A DNA stretch of 19,768 bases from an uncultured Sphingosinicella sp. (GTDB lineage Bacteria > Pseudomonadota > Alphaproteobacteria > Sphingomonadales > Sphingomonadaceae). The stretch covers positions 1-19,768 of the forward strand of contig CAMPIH010000025.1 of the NCBI GenBank assembly GCA_946886275.1, written 5' to 3'. Below, piece after piece: positions 16,299 to 19,768 of this stretch. The notes under the pieces are model-generated. The model was not told the DNA's origin. It saw only the letters and a program-made list of their open reading frames with translations, and did no database searches. The stretch's first letter is position 1; each line of letters starts with the position of its first letter. The position numbers and the translations under genes are program-made.

Positions 16299-17473
16299 CG
16301 GCGATCTTCGCCAACCCGAGGGTCGACCGGCTGTCCGAACCGGAGAGCCTGCGCGACTGGATCGGCGAGACCCTCTTCAGCCTCGACGATTGCGCCAAGG
16401 CCCGCGACGTCATCCAGAGCTGGCCCGGTCATGCGCCGACCCCGCTCCGCCGGCTGGGCGAGCTCGCCGCCGCGACCGGCGTTGCCGAGATCCTGTACAA
16501 GGACGAAAGCGGGCGCTTCGGTCTCGGCAGCTTCAAGGCGCTCGGCGGCGCCTTTGCGGTCTACACCTTGCTCGCCGATGCCATCGAGGCACGAACCGGC
16601 GAGCGGCCGACGAGCGATCATCTGGCCCGCGGCGAATATTCGGACATCACCGGCGCCTTCACGGTGGCGTCGGCGACCGCCGGCAATCACGGCCGATCGG
16701 TCGCCTGGGGCGCCCGGATGTTCGGTTGCCCTGCCGTCATCTACGTTCACCAGGGTGTGGGCGCCACCAGGATCGACGCCATTGAGCGCTTCGGCGCCAA
16801 GGTCGTGCGCGTCGACGGCGATTATGACGAATCGGTCCGGGTGGCGGCGGCGGACGCTGCCGATCGCGGCTGGACGATCGTTTCCGACACGTCCTATCCC
16901 GGCTATTCGGACATCCCGCGCCGGGTGATGTGCGGCTATACCGTCCTCGTCGCCGAGATCCTCGACGAACTCGCTCCGGCCCGCTTGCCGACCCATGTCC
17001 TCCTTCCTGCCGGAGTCGGCGGCCTCGCCGCCTCCGTCGCCGCTTATCTGGCGCTCCGGCTGGGCCATGACCGACCCCATGTCCTGGTGGTCGAGCCCGA
17101 GCTCGCCGACTGTCTCTACCAGAGCGCGCGCCTCGGACGTCCGGCGCCCGCATCGGGGGGCCTGGGGTCGTTCATGCTCGGCCTCGACTGCGCCGAGGTG
17201 TCGCTCGTCGCCTGGGAGATACTCGACCGTCTCGCCGACGATTTCGTCCTCATCTCGGAGGCCGAGGCGCTCGCGAGCATGCGCCAGCTGAACCAGCCGG
17301 ACCTGGTCGCCGGCGAATGCGCCGGAGCGGGCCTGGCGGTGCTCGACGCCGCCGCTCGCGGGGCCGATCTTCGAGCTTCGATCGGGCTGGACTCCACCAG
17401 CCGCGTGCTTCTGATCGGAACCGAAGGCGCGACCGATCCGGAGGCTCACAGACGATTGCTGAGCGGAATGTGA
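16295..17473 (+). CDS. Diaminopropionate ammonia-lyase-like PLP enzyme
   Basis: The 392-residue protein is a fold-type II PLP enzyme close to YgeX/DpaL, which converts 2,3-diaminopropionate to pyruvate and two ammonia. The Schiff-base lysine is K81 in RFGLGSFKALGGAF. Family marks are GNHGRSVAWGARMFG, the stretch VSDTSYPGYSDIPRRVM around Asp198, LLPAGVGGLAASVAAYL, VEPELADCLYQSA and a closing LIGTEGATD. Length matches DpaL (about 398). Where E. coli DpaL, as I recall it, has Asp before GNHGR (Asp120, a catalytic acid/base), this protein has Ala129, so the substrate or mechanism may differ. The start is the GTG behind GGAGGAG, overlapping the amidase stop. It is the last gene of the operon. Related options are a threonine or hydroxyaspartate dehydratase-like activity. 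Confidence 0.88.
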   Translation: MTAIFANPRVDRLSEPESLRDWIGETLFSLDDCAKARDVIQSWPGHAPTPLRRLGELAAATGVAEILYKDESGRFGLGSFKALGGAFAVYTLLADAIEARTGERPTSDHLARGEYSDITGAFTVASATAGNHGRSVAWGARMFGCPAVIYVHQGVGATRIDAIERFGAKVVRVDGDYDESVRVAAADAADRGWTIVSDTSYPGYSDIPRRVMCGYTVLVAEILDELAPARLPTHVLLPAGVGGLAASVAAYLALRLGHDRPHVLVVEPELADCLYQSARLGRPAPASGGLGSFMLGLDCAEVSLVAWEILDRLADDFVLISEAEALASMRQLNQPDLVAGECAGAGLAVLDAAARGADLRASIGLDSTSRVLLIGTEGATDPEAHRRLLSGM

Positions 17474-17496
17474 GGGATAGAGGCAGCTTGGCCTAT

Positions 17497-17524
17497 TTGG
17501 TACCGTAATCCTTATTGGTACCGT
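17497..17524. repeat. Tandem TTGGTACCGT repeats (candidate operator)
   Basis: Two identical 10-mers lie 18 bases apart, start to start, about 25 bases after the lyase stop codon. Each contains the self-complementary GGTACC. Short TGGTACCA-like dyads are typical of FadR/FCD regulators. This motif differs from the ATAATGCCATTAT repeat upstream of the main operon, which suggests a different regulator. Confidence 0.45.
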
Positions 17525-17728
17525 TATAGGCTATTGGACGCATTCGGCGATCGTCGCACGTCTCCAGGCATCGACGGCGCCGGACAATAGCTGCGCCAGG
17601 TCGAAACTGGCCTTTTGCGGCACAGCGACCAAGGCCCTCACCCTCTTCCAGAGCCAATGGTATTTACTTGACCTATAGTACCAGTCTCTCTAGCCATGGA
17701 TGCGGATCGGGAGCGCGATTCCGCTAAA

Positions 17729-17735
17729 GGGAAGG
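17729..17735 (+). promoter_or_regulatory. Ribosome binding site deciding the aminotransferase start
   Basis: GGGAAGG lies eight bases before ATG 17744. The upstream in-frame ATG at 17696 has no such site and would add a non-conserved, charged 16-residue leader, so 17744 is preferred. Confidence 0.6.
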
Positions 17736-17743
17736 TTCGGTTC

Positions 17744-19126
17744 ATGGCATTGGTGACCAGGCAGTTGCAGGAGCTGGATCGACGGCATCATCTCCACCCG
17801 TTCACCGACAGCAAATCCCTGCACGAGGTCGGCACGCGGGTGATCACCAAGGGCCAGGGCGTCTATATCTGGGATAATGACGGGAAGCGCCTTCTCGACG
17901 GCATGTCGGGGCTGTGGTGCGTCAATCTCGGCTATGGCCGTTCCGAGCTCGTCGAGGCCGCGACCGAGCAGATGCGCGAGCTCGCTTATTACAATTCCTT
18001 CTTCAACTGCTCGACTCCGGCCGCCATCCACCTGAGCGCCTTCCTCGCCGACATCGCTCCGCCGGGCCTCGACCATGTCTTCTTCAACAATTCCGGATCC
18101 GAGGCGAACGAGACGGCGATCAAGGCCGCGCGCTTCTACTGGAGCCTGAAGGGCAAGCCCTCGAAGAAGCTCATCCTGGCGCGCGAATATGGCTATCATG
18201 GCGTGACGATGGCCACCGCAAGCCTGTCGGGCCTTACCGACATGCATCCCCAGGCCGGACTGCCCCTGCCCCAGCTCGTGGAACGGGTGGACGGCGCCTA
18301 TTGGTATCGCGAAAGCGGCGGCCTTTCCCCGGAAGCCTATAGCCAGCATCTGATCGAACGGCTGGAGCGGCGGATCCTGGAGATCGGCGCCGACAATATC
18401 GCCGCCTTCATCGGCGAACCCGTTTACGGCGCCGGCGGGGTGATGACTCCTCCGCCGGGCTACTGGCCCGAAGTCCGCCGCCTCTGCAGCAAGCACGAGA
18501 TATTGCTGATCGCCGACGAGGTCGTCTGCGGCTATGGGCGAACGGGACACTGGTTCGGCTCGCAGCTCTACGGGATCGAGCCCGACATCATCTCGAGCGC
18601 CAAGGGCCTGACCTCCGGCTATCTGCCGATGTCGGCGACCATCCTCCACGAAGCGATCGCCAGGGTCCTGATCGCGAACGGCGGCGAATGGGTGCACGGC
18701 TTCACCTATTCCGGTCACCCGGTCAGCGCCGCCGTGGCGCTCCGCAACCTTGAGCTGATCCGGGACGAAAACATCCTCGAATCGGTGCGCGATCGAATCG
18801 GCCCCTATTTCCAGGCGCGGCTGGGCGAGCTTGCCGACCATCCGATGGTGGGCGAAGTCCGCGGAGTCGGGATGGTGGCCGCGCTCGAGCTCGTCCAGGA
18901 CAAGCCGACGCGCACGCTTTACCCGGCCGAGGCCACGGTGGCGGTGCGGGTCCGCGAGACCTGCTTCCGCAACGGCCTGATCATCCGCGCCGCCCGCAAT
19001 TGCATGATGATGGCCCCACCGCTGGTGATGAGCGAGGCGGAGGCCGACACGATGGTGGGGATCATTCGCCAAGCGCTCGACGAGGTCCATGCCCAGCTTG
19101 CGCCGGCCGAAGCGGCCGCGAAATGA
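17744..19126 (+). CDS. Class III (omega) aminotransferase, SpuC-like polyamine:pyruvate type
   Basis: The 460-residue cytoplasmic enzyme is a fold-type I PLP aminotransferase of class III. Its N-terminus (HLHPFTDSKSLHEVG, then VYIWDNDGKRLLDGMSGLWCVNLGYGR) closely follows SpuC, the putrescine/cadaverine:pyruvate aminotransferase of Pseudomonas, as I recall that sequence. The PLP phosphate cup NNSGSEANE (115-123), the ADEV aspartate (D258) that binds the pyridine nitrogen, and the Schiff-base lysine in SAKGLTSGY (K287) are intact. FTYSGHPVSAAVALRNLE is also typical. It would turn a terminal amine into an aldehyde, the kind of product the aldehyde dehydrogenase at 4431-5837 would oxidise. It may have its own promoter, since a 270-base gap with operator-like repeats precedes it. 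Its stop overlaps the aldolase start. Related omega-transaminases such as beta-alanine:pyruvate are possible. Confidence 0.93.
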   Translation: MALVTRQLQELDRRHHLHPFTDSKSLHEVGTRVITKGQGVYIWDNDGKRLLDGMSGLWCVNLGYGRSELVEAATEQMRELAYYNSFFNCSTPAAIHLSAFLADIAPPGLDHVFFNNSGSEANETAIKAARFYWSLKGKPSKKLILAREYGYHGVTMATASLSGLTDMHPQAGLPLPQLVERVDGAYWYRESGGLSPEAYSQHLIERLERRILEIGADNIAAFIGEPVYGAGGVMTPPPGYWPEVRRLCSKHEILLIADEVVCGYGRTGHWFGSQLYGIEPDIISSAKGLTSGYLPMSATILHEAIARVLIANGGEWVHGFTYSGHPVSAAVALRNLELIRDENILESVRDRIGPYFQARLGELADHPMVGEVRGVGMVAALELVQDKPTRTLYPAEATVAVRVRETCFRNGLIIRAARNCMMMAPPLVMSEAEADTMVGIIRQALDEVHAQLAPAEAAAK

Positions 19127-19768
19127 CGACGCTGGCGTCGGGCCTCGGCCTGTGGCTTTCCTCGCCGAACCTGATGCTGCTGGAGGTTGCCGCGACCCAG
19201 GGCGTCGACTCCGTCGTGATCGACATCGAGCACGGAACCTTCGACCTGGCAGCCCTCGACACGGTGCTGCTGCTGGCGAACGCGCTCCGGCTGCCGGTCC
19301 TTGCCAAGGCCGCCGCGCCTGAACGGGCGGCGATCCAGCAGCCGCTCGATTTCGGAGCGGCGGGAGTCGTCATTCCCCATATCGGCGGAATCGCGCATGC
19401 GGCGGCCGTCACCGCCTTTGCGAAGTTCCCGCCCGGCGGTTCGCGAAGCTTCGCCGGCGGCCGCACCGTCCGCTACGGCGTCCCCGGCGATAATTTCTTC
19501 GCAGGCGAGGACGCGCGGACCCTGTGCCTGCCGATGATCGAGACGGCGGAAGCCCTGGACGACGTGGAAGCGATTGCCCGCCTCGACACCGTCGACGGAC
19601 TTTTCGTCGGCCCGTCCGATCTGTCGCTTCGCCGCGGCCGCGGCCGCTATCGGCGAACGGAAGCGGACCGGGAGGATCTCGTCCGAATCGCCGCTGCGGC
19701 GGCGGCCGCCGGGAAGCCCTGGATCATGCCCGCCTGGACCGCCGAGGAGCAGCAATGGGCGCAGGGGC
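19123..19768 (+). CDS. HpcH/HpaI-family class II aldolase (3' end cut by window edge)
   Basis: The frame runs open from ATG 19123, overlapping the aminotransferase stop, to the window end (215 codons, of about 250-260 expected). Family marks are VIDIEHGTFDL (His37, counterpart of HpaI His45), the metal-binding Glu140 in PMIETAEA, Asp166 in FVGPSDLS, and the RYG stretch near 117-119. Such enzymes cleave hydroxy-oxo acids to pyruvate and an aldehyde with a divalent metal. HpaI has a catalytic arginine in a VRP motif; here the matching segment is LAKAA, with Lys62 in its place. Translational overlap with the aminotransferase suggests that it acts on a product of the same pathway. Confidence 0.85.
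   Translation, partial: MTTLASGLGLWLSSPNLMLLEVAATQGVDSVVIDIEHGTFDLAALDTVLLLANALRLPVLAKAAAPERAAIQQPLDFGAAGVVIPHIGGIAHAAAVTAFAKFPPGGSRSFAGGRTVRYGVPGDNFFAGEDARTLCLPMIETAEALDDVEAIARLDTVDGLFVGPSDLSLRRGRGRYRRTEADREDLVRIAAAAAAAGKPWIMPAWTAEEQQWAQG

Larger units (their letters stand above)
17474..17743. promoter_or_regulatory. Intergenic control region before the aminotransferase
   Basis: The 270-base gap holds two copies of TTGGTACCGT at 17497-17506 and 17515-17524, 18 bases apart, each centred on the palindrome GGTACC. Near the end, a TGGTA/TACCA inverted pair (17658-17662 and 17679-17683) flanks a TTGACC hexamer (17668-17673). TTGACC could be a -35 box, though no good -10 box follows. On the minus strand, read backward, CTGGTACTATAGG resembles the TGGTACCGTTATAGG part of the repeats. 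No rho-independent terminator with a T-run is visible after the lyase gene. A short minus-strand reading frame (17531-17689) is discussed among the findings. Confidence 0.5.

Noticed and set aside
16226..17449. 407-codon minus-strand frame opposite the lyase
   Set aside because: Composition typical of an antisense shadow; the lyase has a PLP lysine and a strong ribosome site.
17474..17530. Rho-independent terminator after the lyase gene
   Set aside because: No GC-rich stem followed by a T-run; the visible dyads are short GGTACC palindromes better explained as protein-binding sites.

Overview
The window reads as high-GC alphaproteobacterial DNA, most likely from a sphingomonad (Sphingomonadales). 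The grounds are tight gene packing, repeated 1-nt ATGA/GTGA stop/start overlaps, frequent GTG and TTG starts, a TonB-dependent receptor with a PepSY membrane protein, and an OprB-type porin. This placement is inference from style, not from a marker gene. No rRNA, tRNA, CRISPR array, insertion sequence or phage gene was seen.

Layout. (1) Positions 1-7227, read leftward: glutamine-synthetase-like ligase, aldehyde dehydrogenase, TonB-dependent siderophore-type receptor, PepSY membrane protein, and an OprB-family porin cut only at its last few residues by the window edge. The gaps are -1 to about 40 nt, so this looks like one operon. (2) Positions 7228-8366: a divergent control region, a GntR/FCD regulator with an unusual second winged-helix domain, and a good sigma-70 promoter whose -10 box is overlapped by a perfect 13-bp inverted repeat. 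(3) Positions 8367-17473, read rightward: alpha/beta hydrolase, C45 (penicillin acyltransferase-like) Ntn hydrolase, a complete peptide-type ABC importer (lipoprotein binding protein, two permeases, fused double ATPase), nitrilase-family amidase, and a diaminopropionate ammonia-lyase-like PLP enzyme. Six of the seven junctions overlap by a few bases or are separated by less than 10 nt. (4) Positions 17474-17743: a 270-nt regulatory gap with TTGGTACCGT repeats. (5) Positions 17744-19768: a SpuC-like class III aminotransferase, overlapping by 4 nt an HpcH/HpaI-family aldolase that runs off the window end.

Reading the genes together, the block looks like an uptake-and-breakdown island. There are two outer-membrane routes (TonB receptor and porin), an inner-membrane ABC importer, three unrelated acyl-hydrolases that could open amide or ester bonds, and enzymes for the released amines: gamma-glutamyl ligase, aminotransferase, aldehyde dehydrogenase and a diaminopropionate lyase-like enzyme. 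An aldolase could act on a released oxo acid. The siderophore-type receptor and PepSY protein lie in the same operon as the amine genes. The most interesting hypothesis is therefore that the cell imports an amide-linked metallophore or siderophore, or a related polyamine conjugate, and consumes it as carbon and nitrogen. No siderophore-synthesis gene is present. The substrate is not proven by the sequence.
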